Assembly (NCBI GenBank): GCA_004014935.1
Contig: CP025321.1
Span: forward strand, 3,348,001-3,412,000
DNA from: Saccharomycopsis malanga
Lineage: Eukaryota > Ascomycota > Saccharomycetes > Ascoideales > Saccharomycopsidaceae
DNA: 64,000 bases
Reading direction: 5' to 3'
The notes under the pieces were generated by a model. It did no database searches, had not been told where the DNA came from, and worked only from the letters and a program-made list of their open reading frames with translations. Every line of letters starts with the position of its first letter. Position 1 is the stretch's first letter. Below are positions 22,563-33,012 of the stretch, piece after piece. Position numbers and translations under genes: made by a program.

Positions 22563-22968
22563 TAAACGTTAAATGTCAAAAGACGGAAAGCATGCACCAA
22601 ATAATGAACCAATCAACTTTAAAAAATGTAACTTGCGATAGTTTTTTTCTAAATGCAATTCAAAACTGTTCTATCTGAAAGCTGTTTATATAGCCGAACA
22701 TTTCAGCGAGTAAACCTGGAAAGTTCAAGACCCCTTTTATGGTGTGACACAGCGGTATTTAAGAATGCCCAAGACGGAGATAAGGTTACCATGTTTATTC
22801 AGTTTGCCAACAAAACTGATATACCTTACATAAGGCTTACTAAGCTATAATAATGCACCAGCAATAGAGAAAGGCAGATAAAATGCCAAAATCATCATGC
22901 CCTATATGTCACTTAGCACATAATAATATAGTATACCAGTGAGCTATCCAAAAAATTGGATAAAAAAA
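22563..22968. other. intergenic between the dioxygenase gene and tRNA-Tyr
   Basis: Promoter of the minus-strand dioxygenase gene. It includes the T-run (seen as A7 at 22962-22968) that should terminate the tRNA-Tyr transcript. The small plus frame 22653-22850 has no family features. Confidence 0.45.
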
Positions 22969-23054
22969 TCTCTCGGGTGTGAGTCGAACACACGATCTCA
23001 AGATTAATGTTGACATTACAGTCTTGCGCCTTAAACCAACTTGGCTACCGAGAG
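22969..23054 (-). tRNA. tRNA-Tyr(GUA) with 11-nt intron
   Basis: On the minus strand the acceptor CTCTCGG pairs with CCGAGAG, the D-arm is GCC...GGC, and the anticodon loop CTGTAAA is restored after removing an 11-nt intron that begins directly after position 37. The T-arm has GTTCGAC. It closely matches yeast tRNA-Tyr, which also carries an intron at this place. Without the intron it is 75 nt. A T-run follows as pol III terminator. Confidence 0.95.
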
Positions 23055-23358
23055 GGAATTTGGAAATTTTTTTTTCCGGTTTTTATAGTCCGTTATGTAC
23101 TATAACGGCAAGCATAGTATACATTAATCATTTAACTGATTTCACAGGGCGGTTATCTACATAGTAATAGTGTCGTTCCTAATAACACATGGTAAAATCC
23201 AGTTACTTCTAATCCTATTGACAAGTGTGACTTGACACTTTGGATACATCAAAATTGTATTCCTCATTCTCATATTATTATAGCTACCTAGCAATATAAG
23301 TAAACTATACAAAATTAAAATATTAGAAAATTAAAACAACGCATAAAAGATTAAAAAT
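23055..23358. other. intergenic between tRNA-Tyr and MSH6
   Basis: 5' flank of tRNA-Tyr and 3' flank of MSH6, AT-rich. Nothing further recognised. Confidence 0.5.
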
Positions 23359-26300
23359 TCATAAACCATCAATCAACGAGAAGATACTTTTCAAGACATT
23401 TTGCTTTACTGAATGATCGTAGATTCTACAGCCTTCACCGGTACCGGTGCTGGAATTGTTCAAACCGCCCCTGATCAACCAAGCAATGTCACTTTGCAAA
23501 CCTAGTGGGATTCCGCTTTCTGTTAAGCGTGCCAATTCGTTAGATTTCTTGATTCTTGAAGTGTGTTCTAGCTCGTTTGCGGCAACTTCTGCCTGGTCGA
23601 TGATATCAGAGCTGATACCACACATGGAAGCGACGTTCATCCCGAAAGATCCAGCGGCAGCCCCATCTTCCAATTTGTATAAGAACGTGACGTTTCTGGA
23701 GTTGCCGTCTACCAAAATGGCCATCCTAAGAGGTTTGACTGCCGGATGGTTTTTGAATGGTAATCCCAAGCTGGCGTAATGTGTAGCAAAGAAACCAATA
23801 GATTGTATGTGTGTAGAGATGTGATGGAGTACGGCTTCAGCGATTGCAAAACCATCTGAAGATGAACCACCACGTCCCAATTCGTCTAAAACCAACAACG
23901 ACTTAGGCGTGGCTGATTCGAGAATACGTTTCGTTTCTGATAATTCCACCAAGAAGGTGGATTTTCCTTGCATAATGTTATCGTTTGCTCCCAACCTGGT
24001 CATGATTCTGTCAATTGGAGTCAACTTTGCAGATACTGATGGAACGTAACTGCCAAGTTGAGCAAGAATAACAGCCACGCAAGTCATTCTTAAGACGGTG
24101 GATTTACCAGCAGCATTAGCACCGGTAAGTAACCCAATTTTGGCGTTGTCGCCACCCAAATTGACATCGTTTGGAATGAATTCCTTGGTACCACTGACGC
24201 CCCCAGTGATAAAACAAGGGTGTCTCAATTCTTCAAAACTCACTTGGCCTTGGTCGGACTCAATGAATTCAGGTCTACAAGAAGGATCGCCAAGAGACTC
24301 AGACGTCAATGCCAAACTGATTATGCAATCCACATTAGCAATTGATTTGACAGTGTTTAACCACAAAAAATAGTTTTCATCGAACTTGGAGAAAAACTTG
24401 AACTTCAAGTTTTCTACTATTGCTTTGTGTAGTTCTCTAGCTTCCATTAACTCTTGGACAATTTCTTTGACCTCTGGAGACCAATATCTTTTAACTTTGG
24501 AGGTGGAGCCCATGATTATCCATGTTTTTGGTATTTTCTTCACAATTTTAGTAGGCACTTCAATCAAATAGATTTCTTTACCTGAGTCTCTGTAGCATAT
24601 TTCCTGGGACTTGTATTCTCGTTTGTATTGTCTGAGCAAGTCTAACAACTGCTTTTCCAAATCTTTTTGTTTCTCATTCGAGGCATCGAACTCAAGTTCT
24701 ACACCTGGTTCGGGAATAAGCAAGTCTTCGTTTAATGCCTTTTCGTGGTCAAAAGCGTTTTCCCAGCTTTCAATTAACGAGCTTAAATTGGAGGGAATAG
24801 ATTCAAAAAAGTTCGAAAGAACACCTGGTAAATTAGAGACAGAACCGTATTCGCTATTGAGAGTATTGACAAGTTTCTTGATATTGTCGAAGTTGTCAAT
24901 AACCTTGGCAAAATCTTTGACACGAAGGTTACCTGAATGAATTCTAGAAAGCATTCTTTCGAGATCAGGCAAACTTTTTAATGAACTGGTTAAGATTTCC
25001 ATCAAACCACCATCTTTCAACAAACCATCAATAGCATCCAACCGTTCATTGATAGCAGCAATGTTTAACAAAGGATGGCACACCCAGCTTTTCAACATTC
25101 TTCTGCCAAAAGGAGTAATGGCACGATTGATAAGTTTGAACAATGTGCCTTTGTCACTGCCATCGAATGCATTACTGAAAATTTCAAGATTTTGCAAAGT
25201 TTGGCCATCAAGAATCAAGGTGTCAATAGATTTATAGATGTCATATTGTTCAATATTGCCTATCGAAATCATGTCATGGTCCAATTTTAAGGAGCGAAGA
25301 TACCATAATAAGCCGCCAAACGCCGAAAACCCCACTGACTTTTTCTCGGAATATTCCACCAAAACTTTAGGCCAGTTGGATTTATCGTCCAAATCAACAG
25401 CCTCAAAGTATTTACCCTTGGAAAACTCTTCCAACGTGGTTTCTTCATCCCAAAATTCAGCATCTGGTTTCAAATGATTCCAAAGAGAGTTTTCACTGGA
25501 GTTGAACTTGATAATCTTGGTAGCCAAGGAGCTCAAATTGTTTTTCTCCACAATGATTTCCTTAGGCTTAATTTGATTGACAAGAGTTTCAAGATTTGTA
25601 CATTCAGGATCATCATTAAATTGTAACAATCTCACTGCACCAGTAGAAGTATCAATGAAGGCCACACCAAAAACACTTGAGCCATCATTATTTGCGTCTT
25701 GTTTTACAGCTAAACAATAAGTAGCCATATCATCATTTATCATGCTTTCTTGTGTTAATGTGCCACCTGTGAGTACACATGATAATTCTCTTTGTATAAT
25801 TTTATCCTTCTTACCACCATCACGGTCTTTGATTTCCTTAGCCAATTGTGTTTCCTTTTGATCAACTTTAGCGATCTTGTAACCTTTTTTAATAAACTCA
25901 GAAGCCCAATAGTCAAATGACATTTCTGGAATACCAGCAAGCTGCATATTGGCTCTACCGGTATTGGCAAGTTTAAGGTCAAACAAAGAATGTCCTAACA
26001 AGGCATCCTTTTCATATAATTCGTAAAACTTTCCCTTTTTGAAAAATACAATACTATCCCACATCTTGGACTTGATTTCCCAATACTGCTTCTCAAAAGC
26101 AGTGAATTTGGCCCATGCAGACGATGGAATATACAAGGTTCTTGGGTCGTAATCTGGGTCCGATTCTAATCTCTTCTCCGCATCTCTGATAGACACCAAC
26201 CATTGATACCTTTCTTCATTTTGTTTTTTGAAACTCTTAGCGGAGGAATCTGGCGAAGAAGACTTTTTCTTGATTTGAGGTAAAGGTTTACTAGCTGTGT

Positions 26301-27063
26301 AACTGGAGCTTGCTTTGAACTTGTCTGAAAGCTTGGAAGAGCCTCCTGTAGATTTGGTCTTCTTGGCTTTTGGCAAATTCTCAAGAAAATAGTCATCATC
26401 GTCATCAAATTCGTCAGCATCACTATTTCCATTAGACTTTTTGTCGTGTTCATCTAACAATTTTTCCAATTCATCTTCTTCTCTACCTTCATTGGCCAGA
26501 GGAACATCATCATCGTCCTCTTCTTCGTCATTTTCATCCGGAACAAAATCGTCTTCCAGATCTGAATCTAAGACCGACTGCTTCCTTCTTTTAGAAGAGG
26601 CTGTGATAGTTTCGTCTTCATCGTCACTCAACTCAGAGTAGTTTACCTTTCGACGCCCAGCTCTTGATAAAGGACTAGAAGCAGGCACAATAGTGTCTTC
26701 ATCATTATCGGTATGTTCTTGGCTAGAGCTGACAGGAGTAGACAAATGTGCTTCACTCTGTTCGCTATTGAATGAGCTGCGCTCAGACTTATTCTTCTGC
26801 TCTGTTTCCTTCTTTTCCTGCTGGTCTACCACAGTTTTATTAGATTCATCATAGAGTATTGTATTTGGTTTTTTGGAAGAATCTTTATTAGATGATGCAG
26901 GAGGAGATGCGGGTGATATTGGAGTGCTGCTTTTGAAATCTTGGGCGCTCTTCTTACCTGGTGTCTTCGAAAAGAAGTTGAAGATTGAAGCCTGTTTCTT
27001 CTTAGAACTGGCGCTAAGCTCAGTCTTTTTGACGCCTTTTCTCATTGGAGTTACAGCCGCCAT
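23359..27063 (-). CDS. MSH6: DNA mismatch-repair protein Msh6
   Basis: The protein has 1234 residues (S. cerevisiae Msh6 has 1242). With Msh2 it forms MutS-alpha, which recognises base mismatches and small loops in the nucleus. A PCNA-binding PIP box lies at the N-terminus (Q24, I27, F30, F31 in QASIFNFF), followed by about 270 residues of acidic, charged linker with nuclear-localisation-like KRRK. The mismatch-reading motif FYELYEKDA (Phe-x-Glu) starts the MutS core. The ATPase has Walker A GANAAGKST and Walker B LLVLDELGRGGSSSDG, then a FATHY segment. The open frame runs 32 codons upstream of M33 without an ATG, so the start is 27063. The parts I read contain no CTG codons. It diverges from RAD10, another DNA-repair gene, and the shared promoter carries MluI cell-cycle boxes. 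Confidence 0.97.
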   Translation of the reverse strand: MAAVTPMRKGVKKTELSASSKKKQASIFNFFSKTPGKKSAQDFKSSTPISPASPPASSNKDSSKKPNTILYDESNKTVVDQQEKKETEQKNKSERSSFNSEQSEAHLSTPVSSSQEHTDNDEDTIVPASSPLSRAGRRKVNYSELSDDEDETITASSKRRKQSVLDSDLEDDFVPDENDEEEDDDDVPLANEGREEDELEKLLDEHDKKSNGNSDADEFDDDDDYFLENLPKAKKTKSTGGSSKLSDKFKASSSYTASKPLPQIKKKSSSPDSSAKSFKKQNEERYQWLVSIRDAEKRLESDPDYDPRTLYIPSSAWAKFTAFEKQYWEIKSKMWDSIVFFKKGKFYELYEKDALLGHSLFDLKLANTGRANMQLAGIPEMSFDYWASEFIKKGYKIAKVDQKETQLAKEIKDRDGGKKDKIIQRELSCVLTGGTLTQESMINDDMATYCLAVKQDANNDGSSVFGVAFIDTSTGAVRLLQFNDDPECTNLETLVNQIKPKEIIVEKNNLSSLATKIIKFNSSENSLWNHLKPDAEFWDEETTLEEFSKGKYFEAVDLDDKSNWPKVLVEYSEKKSVGFSAFGGLLWYLRSLKLDHDMISIGNIEQYDIYKSIDTLILDGQTLQNLEIFSNAFDGSDKGTLFKLINRAITPFGRRMLKSWVCHPLLNIAAINERLDAIDGLLKDGGLMEILTSSLKSLPDLERMLSRIHSGNLRVKDFAKVIDNFDNIKKLVNTLNSEYGSVSNLPGVLSNFFESIPSNLSSLIESWENAFDHEKALNEDLLIPEPGVELEFDASNEKQKDLEKQLLDLLRQYKREYKSQEICYRDSGKEIYLIEVPTKIVKKIPKTWIIMGSTSKVKRYWSPEVKEIVQELMEARELHKAIVENLKFKFFSKFDENYFLWLNTVKSIANVDCIISLALTSESLGDPSCRPEFIESDQGQVSFEELRHPCFITGGVSGTKEFIPNDVNLGGDNAKIGLLTGANAAGKSTVLRMTCVAVILAQLGSYVPSVSAKLTPIDRIMTRLGANDNIMQGKSTFLVELSETKRILESATPKSLLVLDELGRGGSSSDGFAIAEAVLHHISTHIQSIGFFATHYASLGLPFKNHPAVKPLRMAILVDGNSRNVTFLYKLEDGAAAGSFGMNVASMCGISSDIIDQAEVAANELEHTSRIKKSNELARLTESGIPLGLQSDIAWLIRGGLNNSSTGTGEGCRIYDHSVKQNVLKSIFSLIDGL

Positions 27064-27635
27064 CAGTAATCTCTGCGATTGATACTTCCAGGATATAAAA
27101 TAAATAGCGTGAGCTAAAAAACTGCTAATAGTAAAGTTGTAAAGGATAGAAACTAACAACCAAATGTACCAAATTTAAGAAGAAACACGAAAGGTATTTA
27201 GATTTTTTATACGGAGGAGGCGCGATTAATAATATGACATTTTTCGCGCAGAACTTGAAATAATTGGCAATTTCGCGTTATCTTGATAGAACGCGTATAT
27301 TGCGCTACGCGTTGATGGACCATAAACTAGCAAAAACTGCACTTTAATGTTTCCATCAAAAGGTATAATTTAACAAACCAAATTGTTCGGATTAATTTAA
27401 TATCATTTTACTGTGAATTTAAGCTCAAATGCTCAAAAACATTCACTTACCTGTAGAAACGGAATCATTTATTCTTTAATTAAAATATTTAGCGCTTTTT
27501 ACCTAAACAAACACAAGTTGTTTGGATATGGAACATGGCCCAATGCTCATCGCATACAATAAAAAATTACATATCATTAATACCAATTGACCAAAGATTT
27601 ATAACATGCCTTTACCATAGCTATCGAACATCATT
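27064..27635. other. divergent MSH6-RAD10 promoter region
   Basis: It has two ACGCGT boxes and several further CGCG-containing words (about 27220, 27245, 27275) close to MSH6. The RAD10-proximal half is AT-rich with no clear site. Confidence 0.6.
27291..27312. promoter_or_regulatory. two MluI cell-cycle boxes (ACGCGT)
   Basis: Perfect ACGCGT at 27291-27296 and 27307-27312 lie 230-250 bp upstream of the MSH6 start. MCB elements bound by MBF drive G1/S transcription of yeast DNA replication and repair genes, including MSH genes. Their spacing of 16 bp and their CGCG-rich context support function. Whether they also serve RAD10 is unknown. Confidence 0.75.
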
Positions 27636-28844
27636 ATGAGTCAAAACGGTAATAACGGCGGAAACACTACCTCATTCGCAAGCATTTTGGCAGGAGTCCA
27701 AAAACTTCGAGATTCTGCTAATAAAATACAGGTAGAAAATGGAAAATCATCAGAAACCAGTTCGGATAGAGCATCTGACAACACGGTAAGATCAAACGAT
27801 TTCAGAAAAGCATCGCAAGTTGATGATATCAGCAGCTCTTTAAAGCGAAACAGGGATGAAACAGCAGCCAACTTGACATATCGGCCAGCAGGACAGACTT
27901 CTCAGCGGCCAAGCAGCATTGGTGTTTATGACAGCACGAGATCTAATAGTAATAGAGAGCAACTGACATCCTTCACCAAAACATCGCTTTATCAAAATCA
28001 GTACGCCAAGAACAAAGCTAAAGGGACTGTAGCTTCAAAGATAGCAATTCATCCTTCGCAAAAGGGCAATCCATTGATTAAGTCTCTTCGCAATATTCCT
28101 TATGAATATACGTCAATAATAAAGACAGATTATCTTATAAATTCACATATTGCTGTGCTTTTCTTATCATTGAAATACCACAAGCTACGCCCGGATTACA
28201 TTTATGACAGATTGAAGAAGTTTGGGCTCACCTCTGTTGTTGGTGAAACTCCAGTACGTCATAAGGAAAGTTCGCATCTTAAAATTCTTTTGTTATTAAT
28301 AGATTCAGAAACCAATTATTGGGACTCGTTACAAGAGTTAACAAAATTATGTGTGTTCAATGACTTTACACTACTCGCTGCTTGGACCTTTGAGGAAGCA
28401 GGTGATTATATATATTTGCTCAAAAACGTTGACTCCGCAGCTTTATTGAAGACCAGAGGATTGAATGACAAGTTTGATCTTATAAAAGGTATACATAAGG
28501 CAGATTACTACTCCAGATTACTAGAAACATTGACCTCTATTAGGTCTATCAACAAGACAGATGTCAGTAAGGTGGCCAGTTCTGGAAATTTCAAAAACTT
28601 CCACGATTTGATAACAGACACTAGTGGAAAGTTGGAGCTAATTGAGGGCTTTGGTGCAGTGAAGTTGAAGAGGTTTCAGAACACTATAGAAGAGCCTTTT
28701 ATATACGGGAAGGATTATGACAATGATCCAAAAATACTTGAGTGGAGAAAAAAATGTAAAAAGGTTAAGCTAGAACGAGACAAGAAACCAGAAGTTCAAC
28801 ATGATTCTGATGAAGATATTGCAGAAGATGACGGTATACAGTGA
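27636..28844 (+). CDS. RAD10: nucleotide-excision repair endonuclease subunit Rad10 (ERCC1)
   Basis: The protein has 402 residues (S. cerevisiae Rad10 has 210). The ERCC1/Rad10 central domain starts near residue 145 with NPLIKSLRNIPYEY, continuing through ALFLSLKYHKLRPDYIYDRL, and the segment HLKILLLLID follows. A helix-hairpin-helix near residues 325-345 (LELIEGFGAVKLKRF) fits the C-terminal dimerisation domain. The partner is Rad1 (XPF), which holds the nuclease active site. Together they cut 5' of bulky lesions and in single-strand annealing. The first 140 residues are Ser/Asn-rich and probably disordered. The last 40 are charged and longer than in S. cerevisiae. The start ATG at 27636 is the first in frame. 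The gene diverges from MSH6. Confidence 0.93.
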   Translation: MSQNGNNGGNTTSFASILAGVQKLRDSANKIQVENGKSSETSSDRASDNTVRSNDFRKASQVDDISSSLKRNRDETAANLTYRPAGQTSQRPSSIGVYDSTRSNSNREQLTSFTKTSLYQNQYAKNKAKGTVASKIAIHPSQKGNPLIKSLRNIPYEYTSIIKTDYLINSHIAVLFLSLKYHKLRPDYIYDRLKKFGLTSVVGETPVRHKESSHLKILLLLIDSETNYWDSLQELTKLCVFNDFTLLAAWTFEEAGDYIYLLKNVDSAALLKTRGLNDKFDLIKGIHKADYYSRLLETLTSIRSINKTDVSKVASSGNFKNFHDLITDTSGKLELIEGFGAVKLKRFQNTIEEPFIYGKDYDNDPKILEWRKKCKKVKLERDKKPEVQHDSDEDIAEDDGIQ

Positions 28845-28965
28845 CATTAAGTATTGTTTGATCATGGCGATGAATTTTTTTTTTAGTTTATAGTAGTGAT
28901 GAAATAGACGGTTTTAGTTGGCTGCTGTTAAAGCCTAAAGTATGCATTACAAGTTACAGATATTC

Positions 28966-28982
28966 TTTTTTTTTTTTTTTTT
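28966..28982 (+). repeat. poly(dT) tract, 17 nt
   Basis: An uninterrupted T-run between RAD10 and the next gene. Such tracts typically exclude nucleosomes in yeast promoters. Confidence 0.85.
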
Positions 28983-29100
28983 GAAGCTGAGATTTTAGGC
29001 CTGAACATAGCTTTACATCAAATTTAGTAAAGCACGCTCTTATCAGCGATGGCCCACTAAAATTAGTCAAAATCCAATTGACAAGTTGCTTATTATACAT

Positions 29101-29124
29101 ATATTCATATATTCATATATTCAT
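29101..29124 (+). repeat. 8-bp tandem repeat (ATATTCAT x3)
   Basis: Three exact copies of ATATTCAT, continuing into ATATAT. Confidence 0.85.
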
Positions 29125-29416
29125 ATATATAGTAAAAGCCTATAGTTCCAGCATAGATTGATTCCAATACAACAAATTGCTATCGTGTCTTGGAGACCCT
29201 CGTAGACCTTATCGTACACACTACAATTCGTTGATGGCCTATCATCGCATCGAGATTTCCTGGCGGCATTAAATACCCGGAAGGAAGGACAACAGGGAAA
29301 ACCCATGACCTGCATTTTTGCAAGCATTAGGACAATAGCTCCATCTCATGAGCTGTCTATCTATTCTCAGTGTCACTTAAACTTGTTAGTTGCTGTTTTT
29401 AAACCTCTGTTCTGGC

Positions 29417-30118
29417 ATGTTTACTATATGTAATCTTGGCCGTTTCTCCACAGCACGCGCTTTCCAAACCAGACCACTAATGACATTTCCTTCTGCTGAC
29501 TCCTCTAAATACACTTCTTCAATTCTTAGCCATCGTCTTGTTGAGTCGCTCAAGTCAAGGGGATTCCAGCGGGTATCACACTTGCTTTATGAGAATAACG
29601 AGCATGTTGAAGGTTCTTTGACGGGAGACACATTAAGTGGAGACGATAAAATTGCCAAGTTCCCAGTATTTTATTCTTTATTAGCATATGATGCCCACAA
29701 AGAAGTCGCCACTAATGCTAAGGGTCTCCCAGAGGACTACAATGAGCTCTACGCTTTTTACCATTTAGGGTCGAAACTCCATGGTCACCCTGGTATTGTC
29801 CATGGCGGCTTGTTGGCGACAATTTTGGATGAGACCTTGTACCGTTGCTGTTATCCATTGATTATTCAACGCGGCAAGTCTTACTTTGGAGTCACTGCCA
29901 ATTTGAATATAAATTACCGGTCTCCAACGTATGAAAATCAATTTATTGTTGTCAAGACAAAAATTCAAAAGGTTGAGGGTCATCATAAATATTTTATCGA
30001 AGGCCGCATTGAATCCTTGCTTGATAGTCCACTGTCTACTGCTGTTGAAAATAAGAAATCTACTTTGCTTGCCGAGGCCACCCAGTTGATAGTCGTGCCT
30101 AAATGGTTGGACAAATAG
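29417..30118 (+). CDS. hot-dog fold acyl-CoA thioesterase-like protein, probably mitochondrial
   Basis: The 233-residue protein contains a 4HBT/PaaI-type thioesterase domain. The signature is HPGIVHGGLLATILDETL near residues 123-140, with the HGG turn and the acidic residues of the long helix. It is followed by strands NLNINYRSPTYENQFIVVKTKI and a C-terminal LLAEATQLIVVP strand typical of the fold. Related yeast and fungal proteins are of the THEM4-like mitochondrial group. The N-terminus MFTICNLGRFSTARAFQTRP is basic, lacks acidic residues and looks like a mitochondrial presequence. The frame is open upstream only to non-ATG codons, so I take the ATG at 29417. The acyl substrate cannot be told from sequence. 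Confidence 0.82.
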   Translation: MFTICNLGRFSTARAFQTRPLMTFPSADSSKYTSSILSHRLVESLKSRGFQRVSHLLYENNEHVEGSLTGDTLSGDDKIAKFPVFYSLLAYDAHKEVATNAKGLPEDYNELYAFYHLGSKLHGHPGIVHGGLLATILDETLYRCCYPLIIQRGKSYFGVTANLNINYRSPTYENQFIVVKTKIQKVEGHHKYFIEGRIESLLDSPLSTAVENKKSTLLAEATQLIVVPKWLDK

Positions 30119-30897
30119 TAGCTTAGTAACTAGTTTTATATAGACGTACTATGACTATATTCAATCTATAAACTTATCGTTCATAACCTTATACTGGATT
30201 CATGTCTGACATGATATTTTGTAGGAAAACAATACTCCACATTGGGCTAGTTGAAGCTGCAGAACATAGTATAAATGAAATACATACGTTCTTTCATTTA
30301 GCTTAACAACTATCAAGTTTAGGAAAATAGAGGAAAAGAATTTGCAGGAATTCGTGTCAAAACTTTCTAAGGCGATCAATGAGGAGAAACAATAGAAAAA
30401 ACATAAAAGGAACATGTTAGCCAAATTTTCAGGCTTTCTTCTGATAAAGCATAACCAAAAGAAACCTTCGGTACGAATTTTTTAGCTACAAGGATTAATT
30501 TCATCACTTTTCCTACTTCAACATAGTATCCTATGAAAGTTACTGACCCTTACACATGGAAGCCTAGCTGAATGCAGGAATATGAACCAAACATCTGTTA
30601 ATTTAGTTATAGCCCATTTTGTCACACAATATATAAAAACAATGTAAATACTAACAAACTATTAAAAAAAAGATTATAACCATACTGATCAAATTGACAA
30701 GATTTCACCTAAGATAACTTAATTGACCCCCTTTTTTATATTGAGGGTGTACATGCGTAACTACGAAGACGAGATAACAGATTAGGCAAGATACACACTT
30801 TAGCAAACAGCATTTCTGTCTTCTTCTCAACTCTGGTGATATCATAGGGGAAAGGCTTTGAATAACAGCTTGGAAGCTGGTATTAGTTATTAAAAGG
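30119..30897. other. intergenic, promoter of ECM38
   Basis: Contains GATAA words at 30713-30717 and 30773-30777 within 190 bp of the ECM38 start. These could be nitrogen-regulation GATA sites, but they are short and common by chance. Otherwise AT-rich. Confidence 0.4.
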
Positions 30898-33012
30898 ATG
30901 GATATTGAGAAAAGCGAGGCGGTTGGGGTTGCTAACTATTGTCGGAACCCGCAGAGATCAAAGATAAGAGCTAGACAGGTGGCGATATTTTTGTTGGTGT
31001 TCATAGGGGTATTCTGGCAGCTTCAAAATGTTTGCTCGGGGAAAACAATGCGGAATGACTATGGAAATGATAATCATTTACTATTTGGAAAAGGACTCAA
31101 TATGGGGCCACCAAATATGAACCCGAGTTTGACACCGGAAATGAAATATTTGAGGAAAGGACGACACGCCGCTGTCGCCTCTGACATTGATATATGCTCC
31201 AAATTGGGTGGCAAGGTTCTTCTGGAGCTTCAGGGCCATGCAGCAGACGCAGCAGTCACTGTAGGGCTTTGCATTGGACTCATAAATTCTTTCAGTTCCG
31301 GTATAGGTGGTGGTGGCTTTATTGTATCGTCACGTCACAATGCAGCTGATGGGTCTAATGATTTGGTGAGTATTGATGCGAGAGAACAGGCGCCAGCTGC
31401 TGCGTATAAAGAAATGTTTGAAGCTAATGAGAGCAAAAACGTAGACATCATGGCAGACTGGATGGACGGGGATTTGGAACACATGTCCAGAGCACTGCCT
31501 TCTCGCTTCGGAGGGTTAGCTGTGGGGATTCCGGGAGAACTAAAAGGTTTGTACAATGCTCATAAGCTCCATGGGTCTGGAAAAGTGACATGGAAACAAT
31601 TGATTGAACCTGTTATAGAGCTAGCCGAAAATGGATGGAACGCCAGTTCGTTGTTAGAAAAAATGCTACATATTGCTCCAAAAGCTTTCCAAAGGAATTA
31701 CAAGTTGTGGCCAATGTACGTAAAAAACTATAATGAAGTATGGGATTGTGAGCATTCATCTCTGAACTCTTTGACGAAATGTTTCGAAAAAGTTGATTTG
31801 ATGAAAGAAGGTGATTGGGTTAAAAGACCTAACTTGGCAAAAACTTTACGTTTGATAGCTAACAATGGGAGTGATGCAATTTTCTATGATCCTCAGGGCC
31901 CTATTGCAAAATCGTTAGTGAAAACGATCAAAGATCATCACGGAATAGCCACTGAAGAGGACTTTGCCCAGTATAACGTGAAAATTGGTCGGCCCTTGAG
32001 CACCAGTTTTCTTGACAAATATGAAGTGTTAGTGCCGCACACCAGCAGTAGCAGTGGTATTGCTGTTCTCAGTGGCATCAATATCATGAATGAATATTAC
32101 AAACAAAATCACAGGGATCCTGATTTCGCAGTGGGTGGCGATTTGACAGAAATCCAGACCCAAAGACTTGTAGAGGTAATGAAATGGATGGGTTCAGTGC
32201 GAACTAAACTAGGTGATTATGTTGAACAAACTAATGAAAGTAGTGTTGACATCTCTGATGATATGGTGCACCATAGAGCCAGAATTGAAAAAGTACTTGG
32301 TGAAGAATGGGCTCATCAAGTATTCAATAACATTTCTGACAATCACACTCTCAAATCATGGAAAGATTACAAGCCAGAGTTTCAGCCCGTAGATGATAAC
32401 GGAACCGCCCATTTCTCTATTGTTGACCAATACAATAATAGTGTGTCCATGACAACCTCTGTAAATTTGTTGTTCGGCTCATTTCTCCATGACCTCGACA
32501 CAGGAATCATTCTTAACGACCAGATGGATGACTTTTCTATCCCAAGCGATGCAGGCAATGCTTTTGATTTGGTACCATCAATTTACAACTATATTGAACC
32601 ATACAAAAGGCCGTTGTCTTCCATGGTGCCTACTATAGTTTTCAAAAAGAATCGAGCTTCTATTGACACCCAGACTCTCTATGGAATTCCCCATCTCACA
32701 GTTGGAGGAGCAGGAGGAAGTCGCATCTATACATCTATATTCCAAGCTGTGGTGAGAAAATGTATGTACCAAATGCCGTTGTTGGAGACAATCGCATACC
32801 CGAGACTTCATCACCAGCTTTTGCCTGAAGTACTTTACATGGAGAACTACACTGGTACTGCCTTCAAAAAACAAATGCAGGTTAAGGGACATCGTATAGA
32901 GGTGACCGAGTCAAAATCTGTGGTTAACGGTATTGCTCGCGACGAGATCACCAATAGCTGGCATGCTGTGAGCGACTGGTGGCGTAAGCATGGCGTGGCC
33001 TGGGCCTATTAG
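30898..33012 (+). CDS. ECM38: gamma-glutamyltransferase (glutathione degradation)
   Basis: The protein has 704 residues (S. cerevisiae Ecm38 has 660). It hydrolyses or transfers the gamma-glutamyl group of glutathione and glutathione conjugates at the vacuole membrane. A type II membrane anchor lies at about residues 27-46. The large-subunit start has DAAVTVGLCIGLINSFSSGIGGGGF. The catalytic nucleophile, which also makes the autoproteolytic cut, is T503 in DNGTAHFSIVD. The small subunit has RPLSSMVPTIV and the oxyanion glycines VGGAGGSRI. The start ATG at 30898 precedes the basic stretch before the anchor. Codon 109 is CTG at a position where GGT proteins usually have Leu (ILxxGG), the one site I noticed that argues against CTG=Ser. 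Confidence 0.95.
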   Translation: MDIEKSEAVGVANYCRNPQRSKIRARQVAIFLLVFIGVFWQLQNVCSGKTMRNDYGNDNHLLFGKGLNMGPPNMNPSLTPEMKYLRKGRHAAVASDIDICSKLGGKVLLELQGHAADAAVTVGLCIGLINSFSSGIGGGGFIVSSRHNAADGSNDLVSIDAREQAPAAAYKEMFEANESKNVDIMADWMDGDLEHMSRALPSRFGGLAVGIPGELKGLYNAHKLHGSGKVTWKQLIEPVIELAENGWNASSLLEKMLHIAPKAFQRNYKLWPMYVKNYNEVWDCEHSSLNSLTKCFEKVDLMKEGDWVKRPNLAKTLRLIANNGSDAIFYDPQGPIAKSLVKTIKDHHGIATEEDFAQYNVKIGRPLSTSFLDKYEVLVPHTSSSSGIAVLSGINIMNEYYKQNHRDPDFAVGGDLTEIQTQRLVEVMKWMGSVRTKLGDYVEQTNESSVDISDDMVHHRARIEKVLGEEWAHQVFNNISDNHTLKSWKDYKPEFQPVDDNGTAHFSIVDQYNNSVSMTTSVNLLFGSFLHDLDTGIILNDQMDDFSIPSDAGNAFDLVPSIYNYIEPYKRPLSSMVPTIVFKKNRASIDTQTLYGIPHLTVGGAGGSRIYTSIFQAVVRKCMYQMPLLETIAYPRLHHQLLPEVLYMENYTGTAFKKQMQVKGHRIEVTESKSVVNGIARDEITNSWHAVSDWWRKHGVAWAY

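Larger units (their letters stand above)
28845..29416. other. intergenic, promoter of the thioesterase gene
   Basis: It holds a T17 run and an 8-bp tandem repeat (listed separately). No other site recognised. Confidence 0.5.

Noticed and set aside
22653-22850. 65-codon plus-strand frame between the dioxygenase gene and tRNA-Tyr
   Set aside because: It sits in the dioxygenase promoter, and no family resemblance is seen.
27064-27159. 32-codon upstream extension of the MSH6 frame
   Set aside because: It contains no ATG, has hydrophobic content unlike Msh6 and overlaps the promoter side. The ATG at 27063 gives the standard start with its PIP box.
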